A stretch of 64,000 nucleotides of DNA, from assembly GCA_960531495.1 (NCBI GenBank), contig OY482865.1:14773787-14837786 (forward strand). The letters are read 5' to 3'. Made by a program: the position numbers and the translations under genes. Numbering within the stretch: position 1 is the stretch's first letter; every line of letters begins with the position of its first letter. Below, in pieces: positions 1 through 12,937 of this stretch. The DNA comes from Zeus faber (lineage: Eukaryota > Chordata > Actinopteri > Zeiformes > Zeidae). Under the pieces are notes generated by a model, which saw only the letters and a list, made by a program, of their open reading frames with translations, was not told where the DNA came from and searched no databases.

Positions 1-672
1 TGAAGTGAGCATATTTGTGGGTTAATGGGGGTTTACGTTGTGTAGTAGTACGTTAGTTATCGCTTATTTCTGTTTTTTTGGCTTTTATTTCCACATTTGT
101 GCAATTGCTGCAGCTAACCTGCGCCCTGTGCATTGCTGCCTGCTATATTAATTATTATTTAATTATATTTTTTTACAAAAAATAAAAAATAAAAGTTTGT
201 ACAAATTAGCTCAATTAGTTCAAATATGAGCTTTTGTGACCATGGGAGAGGTGTGTGGGATCTTTATGTGAGAAATACACATTTAATTTTACCTTATTAG
301 ATTATGGACACACATCACAAAGCTATTGTGTATTAATATAAATGAGTATTATAATAAAATGTTTTATTGAATTCAAGTGCTTATATATAATTATTTTCTA
401 GGGCTTAAAAACCATATTGTTTTTTCCACTACATCCTTCGTACTTTTACCAGTATGGCTGTGATGTCAATTTCATTCTTATTGTCTGGTATTAAAAAGGT
501 TTTAAAAGGTCTTCAATTTAACTTGTGGGAACTCTGTGTCCACTCCAGACTAATCCAATGAGCGCTCTAATAAAATCATCTGAGTAAGTGCATCTCGCCC
601 CATCCCATCCTCTCCCTCGCGCTTTTCTTTGTATCCTCGGCCCACGCACAGCTGTGGATGTGCACGGGCGCG

Positions 673-725
<53 letters not shown>

Positions 726-2041
726 CCGTGCGCTCCTATAAGTCAGCATCCCTTAGCCCAATGCCAAAGGTTCGCTGGAAGGGATTATGTACAGTACAGT
801 GAGTGGGATGCAGTCACAAATAGAGTGGAGATAAGTTTATAAATGTATAGTGTGGGACTTGAACAGAGGTGGTGGGAGGAGAGTGGATATAGCACCTAGA
901 CCCTCGCTTCTCTCTCTCTCTCTCTCTCTGACTCACCCCGCACTCGCTCAAGGTTGCATAATGATGCCCTCTTCTTTCATCCACCCTGAGTTGCACTTCA
1001 GGGTCCGCGCGCTACAGTTGTGCGTTTCCATATCTGCGCGAGTCTCGGGGAGACGGAGACGGAGAGAGTCAAGTCTTTCCTCTCGTCTCCTGTCCAACGG
1101 TTAAACCGAGTCCGCTGGGAAAACCGCCCGGGTCGCTCATCAGAGTTGTAGTCGACATCCTGTCGGAAAAGAATAGGGATTGTGAATCCTTTTCTTTTTT
1201 TCGTGGTTTTTTTTTTTTTTGTTTGTCTTTCCCCTTTTGTTTTCAGGCTCACCACTTTATTTTTAACGGTACTCTACACACTGATTTCACGACACACTAA
1301 CAGCCAGCAACAGCCGTCTATAAAAACTGTTAAATTGGCTGACTAGGTCGATGCTGGCTGCCCCCCCCCCCCCCCCAAAAAAAAAATCTTACCCTATACA
1401 CTCTGTCCCAAACTGCAATAGAGACAATGGAGCCCCCCCCGCATTTTTAATTTGCTAGCCAATGACTCAATGCGTCCCCCCCCCCCCTACTCTGAGTTGG
1501 CACGTGTTTATTAGGGAAGAAAGGAAAAAAAAAAACCACTCCCCGGCCTCTGATTCACCAGCCCTGCTTTAATTCACACAATTTAGCCCTGCTTGTAAAT
1601 TTGGCCCGGACGTGCCATTAAGACAGTGACTCACACTGAGAAATGAGGACAGAGGGTGGTACAGAGGAAGAGAATCCTTTCCGATTGCCAGAGCAGAACA
1701 TGACCAAAATCATTAAATTTCCCTTGCCGCTTGGCTGCGGAATGGAATACTGAAGCAATTTATTCATTTATTTGGTTAATGATTTCTTTATGGCATAAAT
1801 TAAATGTTGTGTTTTACAGTTTTGAGTTTCATGAGGTCAGTATTGTAAAATAAAAAAAAAGGATAAATAAATGACGTTTTAAATAATGCCAATCGGACAA
1901 CGGTGAATTATGTAGACTCATACAAATTGATTGCTCTGCTGCCGCCCAAAGTGTGAGGTGAACGTTGACATTCGACCCTTCAACAGATCTGCTCACCTAA
2001 CTGCACCTCTTCCTCCTCCTCCTCTTCCTCATCCTCGCCAG
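1..2041 (+). other. snd1: snd1 intron, 3' part
   Basis: This is the intron upstream of the first snd1 exon in the window. It ends in a long pyrimidine tract (from about 2005) and the acceptor CAG at 2039-2041. I looked here for the preceding snd1 exon (protein around GKGLHSKKEVPIHRVAD) and did not find it. The stretch holds a (CA)n tract at 681-724 preceded by a short GC alternation, a CT tract near 909-928, and C- and A-homopolymers at 1361-1386, 1434-1441 and 1477-1487. Open frames here are low-complexity shadows. Confidence 0.7.
681..724. repeat. (CA)22 microsatellite
   Basis: A CA tract of 44 bp, immediately preceded by about six CG/GC dinucleotides (668-680). Confidence 0.95.
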
Positions 2042-2183
2042 GAGACACAGAAGGCCAAGCAGTTCCTTCCCTTCCTCCAGAGAGCGGGCCGCTCAGAGGC
2101 CGTGGTAGAATACGTCTTCAGCGGCTCCCGCCTGAAGCTCTACATGCCCAAGGAGACCTGCCTCATCACCTTCCTTCTCGCTG
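2042..2183 (+). CDS. snd1: snd1 internal exon (start of 4th SN domain)
   Basis: This internal exon encodes part of SND1 (Tudor-SN, p100), a multifunctional RNA-binding nuclease and co-activator made of four full staphylococcal-nuclease-like domains plus a Tudor/partial SN domain. Its 47 full codons read [20 protein letters not shown] and continue through [20 protein letters not shown] to ITFLLA. From memory this is nearly identical to human SND1 just after residue 505, where the fourth SN domain starts; visible differences are D to E at the first residue and L to M before PKETC. The exon is flanked by an acceptor CAG at 2039-2041 and a donor GTAGGT at 2184. It is 142 bp long and ends in phase 1. 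The leftover G joins the GT that opens the exon at 22657 to give the expected glycine. A longer open frame that reads on into the intron is not real. Confidence 0.95.
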
Positions 2184-4774
2184 GTAGGTCGTTGCCTGGT
2201 TCACAGGCTCGCTTCGTCTGCTCTGAACTGCAGAGTGTAACTTGGGGGTTAAATGCGGTCAGTCCTAGGACAAGCGGGGGTGGACGGTGGGGTGGGCAGG
2301 CGGTCACACCTCCACCCTCTGCCCGTGACCTCCGCTCACCTATATACAATTAATGCACCCGGTTGGCATTAAGTGTCTGTCACCTTTGCCCTCGCCAGAC
2401 CTCCCCCTGACTTTCCGCCAAGTTTGATGCCATTTTACCATCTGTTTTCTGCTCTACATTAGCGGTCGACCACATATGGAACTGGCCACCATCCTGATTT
2501 TGAAGGGGAAAAAAAAAAAAAAAATAACCCAAAAAAAAAACAAAAAAACAAAAGGGATATGGTATACTCTGAGCTTTGCAAAAAATTTACCGTATTTATA
2601 AACTATACCCGCGAGTGGCTCATAACCATTCCACATTTTTGCTATTCCATCGCTGCCTTGGAAAAGGTATCCGTGAAGGTCAGGGTTGGCGAAAATGTTG
2701 AAATGCTCTCTGATCCACTCTGTGGCAGGAGGGCAGAATCCTAAGTTTTTATTTTAACATTCAGCGACAGTCTGCGTGCCGCCCCCCTCTTTATCGTTTG
2801 TCCATCCCGGGCACGATATGCGGCGAATCAGTGTCAAGGACAGACTGTGAATTTATTTATTCTTCCACACCTAAGCATCCATTTTTTTTCAAGTAGGGAG
2901 GAAACCTTCTGCGTGTTACTTGGAGTGGGGTGCAGATGTAGTGAAATATATACCACTATCTTTTGGCGATAGCAGAGCTACTCCTTTATATCAGCTCTTG
3001 GACTGTGTTTCAACTGTACGCGGCGGTAAAACACAGAGGCTCCATCTCTGGCAGTTGGACGTGATTTGTGCCGCCTTCCAGATCATGATGGTGGCAGCCG
3101 TTGTTATTCCTCCCAGAATGGATGGTGTGTCCCCCCCCCCCTTCACCTTTTATCGTCATTTTCCTGTCGCACACGATTCTTTATTATAAAACAAAACAAA
3201 CACATTTATGACAAATATTTTCGGATTTGTTTTAATTGTGCGTGGCCGAGTCGCAGATTAATGAAATGATCCAGTAATTTGCTTCTGATTGTCTTTTCAG
3301 TCCACAAGTGGGTTTTGTAATTATTTTTCCCTTCTCTAATGCCCTTTTCAAAGACGCTTTGACATGACCCCCCTCCAATAAGCAATCTGCATGAAGCCAT
3401 ATAGGCTTTTATTAATAATGGTGTGTGTTTGACATTATCCGCTGAATTATGCATGGATATGAGCTCTCATCACAGACACACACAGTTGCCAAACATCTCT
3501 GTGCTAAGAAAATGTCAAGTGTGTGTGTGTGTGTGTGTGTGTGCGTGTGCGTGTGCGCGTGTGTGTGTATAGTCTGTCTTGTTTCAGAATGTTTTTATTT
3601 GATCAAAACTTATTATCGAATCACAATAAACACATTATGTTAGATGGGCCCCGGCGGATTTGATTAAGGTCGTCCTCGGCAGGAAAGGTTTATCTGTGGA
3701 AATGAGATGTGTAGTCTTTAATACGCCCATTCAGATGGATTTGCACTGATGGATCCAAATCATCTGCGATCTTTTTTAAATTTTTTTACTTCATCAGCAG
3801 CTCTTGAGATTGGAGACCCCTCGCATGTTGCGGAAACTGCTTCCGGCCATGTGCGTTTCTGAACTATGTTTGTTACTGTTAAATTTTCGATATCAGTCTT
3901 CCTGTGTGCAACAATGGCTGCTCATGAATCCACATGTGCATTTTATATGCATGTATGCGAGAAGCTCGGCCAGGGAGGATTCTATATTTTATTTTTTAAT
4001 TATATATAATTCTTTATCCAGTGCTGTCAGCATGCTGGGCAATATAACACAGTATTTTTGTCATTGCATCTAGGACAGAGTTAGTCTTCGAGTGGAGTTG
4101 AAGTTCTCAACCTGCAATACAACTCTTTATGAATTCTTAAATCATCAAGAACTGCTGCAATAACTCTGTCCTGTGGACGACCTGTAGGATGACAATAGGG
4201 AAGGGATTTATATTCTATATATCTAACGCACTCGGCCATGAGCAGGGCCTGCAATGTCTCTCTCTGTTATCTCAAAGCTGTTCTTATCTGCCTCCACATT
4301 TATTTTTTTCCATGTCAAAGTTATCTTTTTGCGTTTTATTTAGCCATCTCCACCACAGGCCCTGTTCAAAATGACATAGGCTTGATAAGCTTGCAATGCC
4401 TGGCCTGATATCTTTATTTGTGCACTTAAAAAGCCTGAAGCCCTTCTTTAATCTTATCTTATGTTGACCACATAAGAGTGTTTGCAGGGAGGTCTACAGT
4501 ACATATTGTTCAGATGTAGCTGATATAATAAGGTGAAACTCTACAAAGCGGCAGATTCACCTTTTCCTCGTGCAATGAGTCTCTTCTTGGGGGTTAGATA
4601 TGTGCCATCCACACAGATGACCTGTATTGGTGTGTGAGCATGCATATGTGTGTTCTTGATCATTACCTAGAATTAACTCTCCAAACACTACTACACAAAT
4701 GAAACAATATTTTATGGTCCAGTGACCTGTCCACATCCATAGACTGTGGATTTGTTTTAGCTTAATAAAAAATG

Positions 4775-4950
4775 GACCAAATACCGTTGTGGACAGTATT
4801 AACAGAACCTGTGCGCTGCCCCCCGGTGAGGCCTGGGCCTGCGATGCGCTGTGGGTGCTGTTGGCAGAGCCCGGAACACCTGTGGAGTCAGGAAGGAGCC
4901 TCTTCCAGAACACCGTGCCTGTTTTTTTTTTTTTTTACCTTTCTTTAATG
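4775..4950 (-). repeat. Dispersed repeat family B, partial copy
   Basis: Read on the - strand this matches the left part of the 17.4-kb repeat: TTCTGGAAGAGGCTCCTTCC followed by GTGTTCCGGGCTCTGCCAAC. A T-run at 4921-4936 corresponds to the poly-A stretch of the other copy. The match ends near 4775. Confidence 0.55.
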
Positions 4951-6654
4951 TAAGGAGCATAAAGCTGTCCCTGAGCACACTTGGATGTATGCACGCAACA
5001 TTTTGATTAAAAAATATTAATTTCTGATGAAAAACTGCAAATTTTTAGCTTAAACTGCTATTTTTCAGATTCGCACAATTACAAAGCTTGAAGGTAATTC
5101 AATTAGTCAATATTCTACTGTGATTGAAGGTTTTTCTTTTTACCATTCAATAGTTAAATGTATGTTCTTCATATCAATTCATTCATCAATTCATCTAATT
5201 TCATAACAGGTAGGCCTCGCCTACAGGGAAGAGCAGTTTATATGTTGAGTGTATCCAATGTTGTGTTAGTCATACTATAAAATATTTTTATTGCTTGTGT
5301 TTAGTGAATAATAATATAATAGATAAATTACTTGAATAAATGCATTAAAATGCATACAAAATCGTAATATTGCTCGAAATACATCTCAATTGGATTATTT
5401 TCCCAAATCGTTCAGCCCCTCGTTCAGTCACAGCTAATTCTTAGTCTGTCAGTTAACCAAATTGCTATTGTTTACCTACAATTTCAGAAGTTATACTTCT
5501 TTCACAACCTCAAGTGCTCAAATGCCCTTTTTTTCCCCCACTGTCAAAAAGCAATTCACTGTCAGTTGTGTTAATTTGATAATGTACATTAAACCATTCG
5601 AGTAATAACGGTTTTATAACTCCTTCTTGCTGTGGACCTCCCGGTGACTTGAATCTTGATCTTGATAGGAAGATATTTAAAGTTAATGCATATCGCTGTG
5701 TCCAACTGATTCCACATTGACACTTCCTCTATCACTATAGTTGGTCAAGGACATGATTTTTTTTCATTTTATTTTTATTTTTGTGGCTATGATTGTATGT
5801 TTGCGTTGAGCAAATGGGCATTCAGTGTTTCTCCACCACAGTAGGAGAATATGGTTACTCATGACCTTATCAACTCTGCGACTGGACAGGCTGCAGACCA
5901 GGCACAGTCCTGTGCATACAGTTGATTGGTTCTTGTGGGAGATAATTAGGATCATCATCGACTTCGTCACAAGGCAGTTAGCGATGCAATGAACACAGCA
6001 AGCCTATCTTATAATACCAGCAGCACAACGTGAGCAGCCTGCAATGCTAGTCTCCTTCCTGCTACGCTGCAGTCTTTTTCTTATTCATAGTGATCGGGTT
6101 GTATTTGTCCTCAAATAACCCTACTGCTATCTATGTCGACTTTTTTCTTTTCTTTTTATTTTTTTAATTTTTTTTCATGCCTTCGCTGGGGGACGTTGGG
6201 GAAAGCAAAGCCTCTGTTTTCATATTATGGTATCCTCAAAGCCGCTCTGCCTTGCCTCAGCTCAGTCTCTCCTCTTCCGGAATATCCTTCAGAAGATGCC
6301 TGACATTTTAAAAACAAAGACAAAACGAAAGGGTCAAGGAACATCGGTCTGCAGAAAACAAGCACTATCGGTAGAGTGAAACTCCTGAACTTCACAAAGC
6401 CAGAACCCTGCCTCAGCGGAAGAAGGGAAGTTCCTTTGCATCTTCTGCTTCCTCTTTGCACCTCCCCTCACACGCCAAACCTGTGTAACTTCCAAAAGTT
6501 GGTTTGATTGTGTTGTTGAATGTAGTTGTCAATAGCAACCAAAATTGTTCCAAGGCTTCCAGCTTAAATCCATTACTAGAAAAATAATATTAAATATTGA
6601 GTTCAAGTTAAAGTAATTCATAAATGTTAAATCTTGTTTATTGGGGGGTTTATA

Positions 6655-6910
6655 GGGGGCAGTTGCTCAGGAGATAAAGTGAGTTGTGTAGTGATCGTGA
6701 GATTATCTGTTTGGTCTCCGGCTCCTCCTGGTAGCGTGCTGAAGTATGCTTGAGCAAGACAACCCGCTAACTGCTGTCGTTGAGCTGATGTACGGTGCAG
6801 CGGCCATCGATGAATATGATTGTTCGGCGTACAATGATCCGTAATGGGGGGTATGCACTGTAAAGCGCTTTGAGTCATATGACTAGAAAAGGGCAATATA
6901 AATGCACCCT
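6655..6910 (+). mobile_element. tRNA-derived SINE (fish type)
   Basis: The unit begins GGGGGCAGTTGCTCAGGAG, a tRNA-like head with a degenerate A box, followed by a B-box-like TTGGTCTCCGGC about 45 bp on. The body has the typical TTGAGCAAGAC block, and the tail ends AAAGCGCTTTGAGTCATATG, then ACTAGAAAAGGGCAATATAA. This arrangement is familiar from widespread fish SINEs. It is a single copy with several substitutions from the usual sequence, so it is old. Confidence 0.75.
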
Positions 6911-7225
6911 AATTCCCATTTGTGTATATTAAGTATAACCTAATGTGAGCACTTAATTGTTAGATAATTTTATATTCTAGTGTACCTGTGTATGTGTAAC
7001 GGTTCCCCTTTAATTGGTGCACTATAAAGTATAATACTAGTTGTTTTGAACGTGGCTGTACGCTTCCTCCCCAAACTTTTTCAAGGGAAGTTCTTGGTTT
7101 CCAGACTGATTGATCTCCACTCAGTTGTTGGCCATTGGAAAGGCTGAAGGAGTGCCACTCCAGAAGGCTCTGTACATTGAAAATGGACCTGTATTTTGAA
7201 AATGCTCATTACCTTCAAACTTCAC

Positions 7226-7787
7226 CTTCAACTCATCAGCCACTACATTAAAACCACCACTAATAACCACTTATACTGTGTAGCTCCCCCTTGTGCCGCC
7301 AAAACTGCTCTAAATCGTCCAGGCATTTACTCCACAAGACCTCTGAAGGTGTCCTGTGGTATCTGGCACCAAGATGTTAGCAGCAGATCCTTTAAGTCCT
7401 GTGGTTTGCGAGGTGGATCTGGCTTGTTGTTCCAGCATATCCCACAGATGCCTGATCGGATCGGACCTTAACCCCGCCAATCCACATGATGTTAAAGAAA
7501 ACGTGATTCATCAGACCAGGCCACCTTCTTCCATTGCTCCATGGCCCATTTCTGACACTCAAGTGCCCGTTGTAGACGCTTTCGGCGGTGGACGTGGGTC
7601 AGCATGGACACTGACCGGTCTGCAGCTAGGCAGCCCAATACGCACCAAGCTGCAATGCACTGTGTGTTCTGACACCTTTATATCACAGCCACCATATATA
7701 TCCCACCCCTGACAAGTGCCATTGGAAATAGATGAGTAATGTTCACCTCATCTGTCAGTGGTTTTAATGTTGTGTCTGATCAGTGTA
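7226..7787 (-). mobile_element. Tc1-like DNA transposon, internally deleted copy
   Basis: Both ends carry an inverted repeat of about 35 bp: CACTACATTAAAACCACCAC near the left and CAGTGGTTTTAATGTTGTG near the right, the latter running to CAGTGTATA. Read on the - strand, the interior holds fragments of a Tc1-family transposase, including the piece around the WSDESR-like region (about 7501-7640), but the ends are only about 560 bp apart against about 1.3-1.6 kb in a full element. It is therefore a dead, deleted copy. Three relatives occur in the window (28.6, 36.3 and 58.2 kb). Confidence 0.85.
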
Positions 7788-8440
7788 TATTGTTTCAATC
7801 ACATGAGATCCTTGTTATAGCATGGGCAGATGCTTGTCAGACTTATTGAAATAAATGAAAGCGATCTATTCTGTAAGCACAGTGAGGAAAGATGCAAGGA
7901 GGAAAGGAAGCAGGAAATGAGCAGGGACCATGAAGACAAGAGGACATTTTTTAAATACCAAGTAGAAAGACACGCGCTTATCTTGTGAGATGAAGCAATG
8001 GGTTGCTCAGCAACATGTGCCCCTAAAAGCTCTGTAACTTTGATGTGTTTTTTGTTTTTTTTTCAGATGAGGGGCCACAACATGTGAAGTGTGTTTTCAA
8101 AGTCGCTCAGAAAGTTGGAGAACCGCTGTCTGTCACAAAGATTAAAGGCCCATCACTTGGACACAAAGATGTAGAGTGTCAGTGGGAAGCATTAGCTGGT
8201 GCACGGAGGGTACCTTAGTGCCAATCGTCAGATTGTTTTGGTGTGACATCTGCGCGTGTCTGTGGACATGGCTTTGAGCTTGTGCAAGTCCTGAGTGCTT
8301 AAGACGGAAAGACTGCAGACAAGTGGAGCATAAAATGTGCAAACAGTAAAACATTCCCAGTAGTATAATAACATTGGATAGACTTGGCCAGTGCAAAATC
8401 TCTTGGGTGAAGTTCACGGAGGAACGGGGGGCGATTGTAT

Positions 8441-8560
8441 TGTGTTGTATGTTAGTATAGCGCTTATTGTGCGTAATCACCGGGTGTCATGACATTTCAC
8501 TGCATATATGTATGACCGGATGTATATGTATGTGACAAATCTCTTGAACTTGTGATTGTA
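8441..8560 (-). repeat. Small dispersed repeat, inverted copy
   Basis: On the - strand the order of words (TTTGTCACATACATATACAT, ATATATGCAGTGAAATGTCA, CACCCGGTGATTACG) matches the copy at 21.4 kb. It has no coding potential. Confidence 0.55.
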
Positions 8561-9019
8561 TTGTACTGTAGTATCTCTAAGCCCCGATGTTACCGTTGCT
8601 GTTAACGGTATTGGCGAGATTACAAAACATTTTCTATTCATTTAGGCGATATAACCCGTTTCTAACTTGCAATAACATTAAGATAGATTAAGAAGCATTT
8701 TCGCTATAATCAAACATCCTCCTCTCTCTGCCGCTCAATCGCTGGAGATATGCGCGAGTAGGGGTGCGGGGTTCGATACCCTCTGCCTGGCTCTCACACA
8801 CGCATGAGGAGACCCCGCTCTGAGTGTGTGACAGTGGTGGCGGGTAAGGATGCAAGTTTAAAGGAATTTCCTGAATAGATAGTTGTTAACCTTAACAAAC
8901 AATCTTCCATTCATTTCTAACATAAAAGCTAATGAAGTCACCAGGGGGCGGCAACATGGCGCGTGGGGACCTACACAATGTCGCACAGCTCTGACATTTT
9001 GCAATTTGGAGCGCGGAGG

Positions 9020-9110
9020 GTTTCTCATTTCATTGCAAAATTGAGGAGTTGGAGGCAAGACTCGTTGAGCTGGTTCGCACGTACAGGAATATTTACGATC
9101 CGCCTTTGCG
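9020..9110 (+). pseudogene. Possible MADF-like fragment (PIF/Harbinger accessory protein relic)
   Basis: The + strand frame reads KIEELEARLVELVRTYRNIY followed by DPPLRK, similar to the first helix and turn of MADF/Myb-like DNA-binding domains (pattern LIELVR-x-x-x-x-LYDP). After that the similarity stops. It is probably a relic of a PIF/Harbinger-type transposon, whose second protein often carries such a domain, but the match is about 25 residues and no transposase or inverted ends were seen nearby. Confidence 0.3.
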
Positions 9111-10895
9111 CAAGTTATATATTTTTACTTTTTGCCATCCACGGCAACGGAATGAGCCAGATGTTACGTGGCAGCTCAAGACTGGCACAGCTATAGACAA
9201 CGAGAGGCTAATAAAATTACTTAACATAACTAAAATTCTTGTATAATAACGGGCACAAAATAATTGTGTTTAATATTTTATTGGCGTCATCACCATAGCA
9301 ACATATCGCTTGTTTTGTTTTGTCGTCGTACCTCTCCCTCTCTCCGGGTTCTCCCCCTTCCCCCCCGTGCCGTTCAGAAAGTGCCGTTATCCCGTTCCCA
9401 TCTATCGCTTCCATCTGAACGCAGCATTAGTTGTTGAGCAACAATAAACAGTTTCCTCCTCGGCATCAATAAGCTCCCGTTTTCAACGTGCATGTTTGTT
9501 TTTTGTTGTTCTTAGCGGAAGCCTCAATCTAGATTGCACCCTGATCACTCCCTCTTTGCTCTTAATGCGCAGAACATCATTTAATTTAATTCTGCTCGTC
9601 ATTTGTTTTCGTTTTTCCTCTTAAAAAAAAAAAAAAGTAATTAAAAAAAGGAAATAACCAATAAGACTACCTTTAAAGCACCGGATTGATAAGCAGTAAC
9701 GGTAAGAGTAGTAGTACTGTAAAATCGGAACGATACCCAGCCCCGTCCCCACACGTTTTTGCCCATGGCTCTCCGCGATGGGGGCGCACAGAGAGCAGTA
9801 TTTGCGTCAGTGTTCAAACGGTGACGATTCACAAATATAAAAATATATTTCTTATGATTGGCATCTATCTGTTTTATCATGTTATTGTAATGCCACTAAC
9901 TGGCCCAAAAAACCCTACTGTTCGACTTGAAGAATCTCAGTCGACTGATGGGTCAGCGACTGACGATTCGTCTCGTCGACTTTCAGGGGGCAGCCCTAAC
10001 GAAGTGTCTTAACTTTTACTGATTTCACCTGATCAGTCAACAAAAAATGTGTTTCTGAACAAATTTGAGGCGAGGCATAAGCAACCCAGTTGCTGAATGT
10101 TTACTCATATTAGATCTGCGTATGAGTGATCTAGGGCGTAGTTAAAAAACGTGTTCCTACTTTTCATTGCAGACACCACACCGGGACACCACATCCGGGG
10201 GTATTCCGCTTGTCTTTTTTATTATTTTTTTATTTTTAAGATTTGTGCTAGTCTCTGTAGCCAACAACAGAGCACTTACCATGCTTGGTGCTTAGCAACT
10301 GGACCAAGCCATGGGTAGAGTTCCTCAGATTCTGATTCTTTTTCCAATGTGGGCTTTGTGACAAAAGCTCAGATTTTTTTCATGACAAGTTTTCTGACAA
10401 AGGTTGCCCACAAAATAATTGCTGGGTTGTCCTATTTCAGGGTCCATCAGAGTCCAAAATGTATGTGTGCAAGCACTGAAAAACTGAGTTTTTCATTGTA
10501 GGTCCCCTTTAAATCAGTTGATTCTGGTTGCAACTTTATACGTTTTACAGAATATATTCATGCATGGTGTTACTGAGGGAATTTAAAAACTCTTAAATGT
10601 TAATGAAGCCCTCTATAGAACTGCTGTGGTTGAAGGTTTTCAGTTTTCTGAGAATAGCGCTTGCTGTGAAATAACTGGAGACTTCCGCAGACATTGCTTA
10701 CAGTGGATATGTAGCCTAGGCCTTGAAAGATGGCACTCACAGGGAGAGGGAGGGGTACAGCTGAACAGCGATGAGCCAGTGCTGTTGTGGATTAAAAACT
10801 TAGCCCACAGGTGTACTGCTGTGCTTTCACGGGGAGATGGGTGAAGCTCAGACAAAGGCTCTTCTGGGGTAATGAGCCTTAGTGAGAGAGAGAGA

Positions 10896-10933
<38 letters not shown>

Positions 10934-11193
10934 GGGAGAGATGTTTGCCTGGCCTGTGTGACTCCCCCCCCCCCCCCCCCCCCCCGCGGTGCCTCAGTCA
11001 CCCACAGCCTTCTCCCAGTGGTGCCGCCCAGGGATGGGCTATCATTGTGAGGCATAGGGGAAGTCTGTTGAAAGCAAGGCTAAAGGGAGAGGGGAGAGTA
11101 TGAGGAAAAGGGTTGTGTTGAAATTGAATTTGACTATGATGACTGAGGGGGGTACGTGATCTTTAGATGAGAGACAGGCAGAAAGAGACACAG

Positions 11194-11394
<201 letters not shown>

Positions 11395-11435
11395 ACATTT
11401 CTCAGTCGTGCTACTGCTTCTGTAGCTGTGAGGAG

Positions 11436-11741
11436 TGTCACAATTCGATTTGAACCTGTGTGGGGATGGGATGGTTTGAGCAGCCACACCTGACCTGGAT
11501 CTTTGTGATTGGGTCAGGGTGGCTGCATACCTGTTGCTCGGTGGTTGGGCGAACGAGCAACAAGTTAAAACCCCTACCCTCACGCACACTCAGGACAGGA
11601 GCCCTGTCATGACCTGTTCGATCTGCTCCTGGCAAATTCCAACTAACCTCCTCTCTACAATAAACTGGTGGCTACAACCCATCGTCTTCTGTGTCTCTGT
11701 GCCGCAGGGCCCTGAAAACGCTACTTGGGTGGCGTGTGACA
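11436..11741 (+). mobile_element. Solo LTR, probably Gypsy-type (fossil)
   Basis: The stretch of about 306 bp begins TGTCACA and ends TGTGACA, the inverted TG...CA ends of an LTR. It contains an AATAAA signal at about 11659 and a T-rich/GT-rich part after it, as in the R-U5 region. No internal retroelement sequence adjoins it, so it looks like a solo LTR left by recombination. A 4-5 bp target duplication is not clear, which points to some age. Confidence 0.55.
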
Positions 11742-12329
11742 GAGAGGGCTGCCACAGTGTATTTTTTTTTTTTTTTTCCCAGCACTGACGCTGGCTATGC
11801 CATTGTTAGACTATAGACGACAATCAAGAGTCTTGACTTGTAAAGGAAAACTTGTTTGTCATTAAGTAACCTTGATTCCAGTCACATTAAATCATTTCAA
11901 ATTATTATTTTTTTTTTGTCATGGAATAAATCGAAACAAAATTTCATAGATAAAAGAAATGCTTGGGAGCCGTAAGAGCCGGCTCTTTTCATTGAGCCGG
12001 GTCATCTGGCTCACTGGAAAGAGACTCAACTTTTCAAAACTACTGCAAGTGTGTCTGTTCTCCGCCACTTCAGTGTCCGCTCTGTACGTCTTCTCCAATC
12101 TGACTTTTTTTTTTTCCAAATTGTACTCAGCATCATGTTCCGTTTAACATCATTGTCTTATCTCTGATATCATAGTTATATCCATAATGTTAACTCCTCT
12201 TATTGAGCGTACCGGTGTGTGTAGGCACTTCTCACAAGCTGCGCGTACTCTGTCTTTCCTATCAAGTAGACCTTTTGTAAAATATATAATTTTATTGAAT
12301 CGGAGCGCTTAAATAATTATAACGCACAA

Positions 12330-12470
12330 GCTGTGGATTCAGGCTCCTGCGGTTCAGGCTTCGGTTCACACATATCCGCCGACGCGGTCTTTTGCAAGCC
12401 GTTATCGGGAATATTTCTCTATAATGTGTGGTCACTGTGCAACAAACTGGATAAACTTATATTGAACTTA
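12330..12470 (-). repeat. Dispersed repeat family B, partial copy
   Basis: Read on the - strand this matches the right part of the 17.7-kb repeat, including AAGTTCAATATAAG, CAGTTTGTTGCAC and GACCGCGTCGGCGGA. It is fused at lower coordinates to sequence with paired AGAGCCGGCTC words (11965-12020), itself typical of a fish hAT end. Confidence 0.55.
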
Positions 12471-12711
12471 TATTGTTTTTTTTGTTTGTTTTTTTTGAAT
12501 GTTCAAATTCTATTTGAATTTAGTTTCCTGCAGCCCTAGTGCCGGGTGGGCGGGTGCAGTGTGTGTTGAGGGATGCCGCCCGCAGCTCGCCCAACTCTGA
12601 ACCAAATTTCATGAAAGTTGGTTCGGAGACGGGAGGCTGCAGTTGACACTCCCCAGTGCACAAGGCATTTGGAGATCTTTACCATCCCAATTTGGCAACC
12701 ATGCCGGACAA

Positions 12712-12937
12712 TATTACCCACAAAAATACGGTGAGAATAACAATCTTGATTGTGATTTCAAAGTTCGGAATGGAACGCTCATTTCGATCGATTTACGATT
12801 TTGAATTATAAACGTTACACCCCTAAATATAACCCACAAAAATAAGGGGAGGATCGTGAGCCTGCTTGCGATTTCGAAGTTTGAAATCGAACACTCATTT
12901 CGATGGAATTTCGAATTTGAATCGTGACACCCCTAGT
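12712..12937. repeat. Two diverged tandem copies of an hAT-like terminus
   Basis: Units of about 110 bp, 12715-12828 and 12829-12937, share CCCACAAAAATA at the start, the middle AACRCTCATTTCGATSG and the end word ACACCCCTA. The final TCGTGACACCCCTAG is the typical end of a fish hAT element. The two copies differ at many positions, so the duplication is old. Confidence 0.6.

Noticed and set aside
8700-8840. tRNA-like B box GGGTTCGATACCC near 8775
   Set aside because: No A box at the right distance and no cloverleaf could be drawn; at most a worn SINE head.
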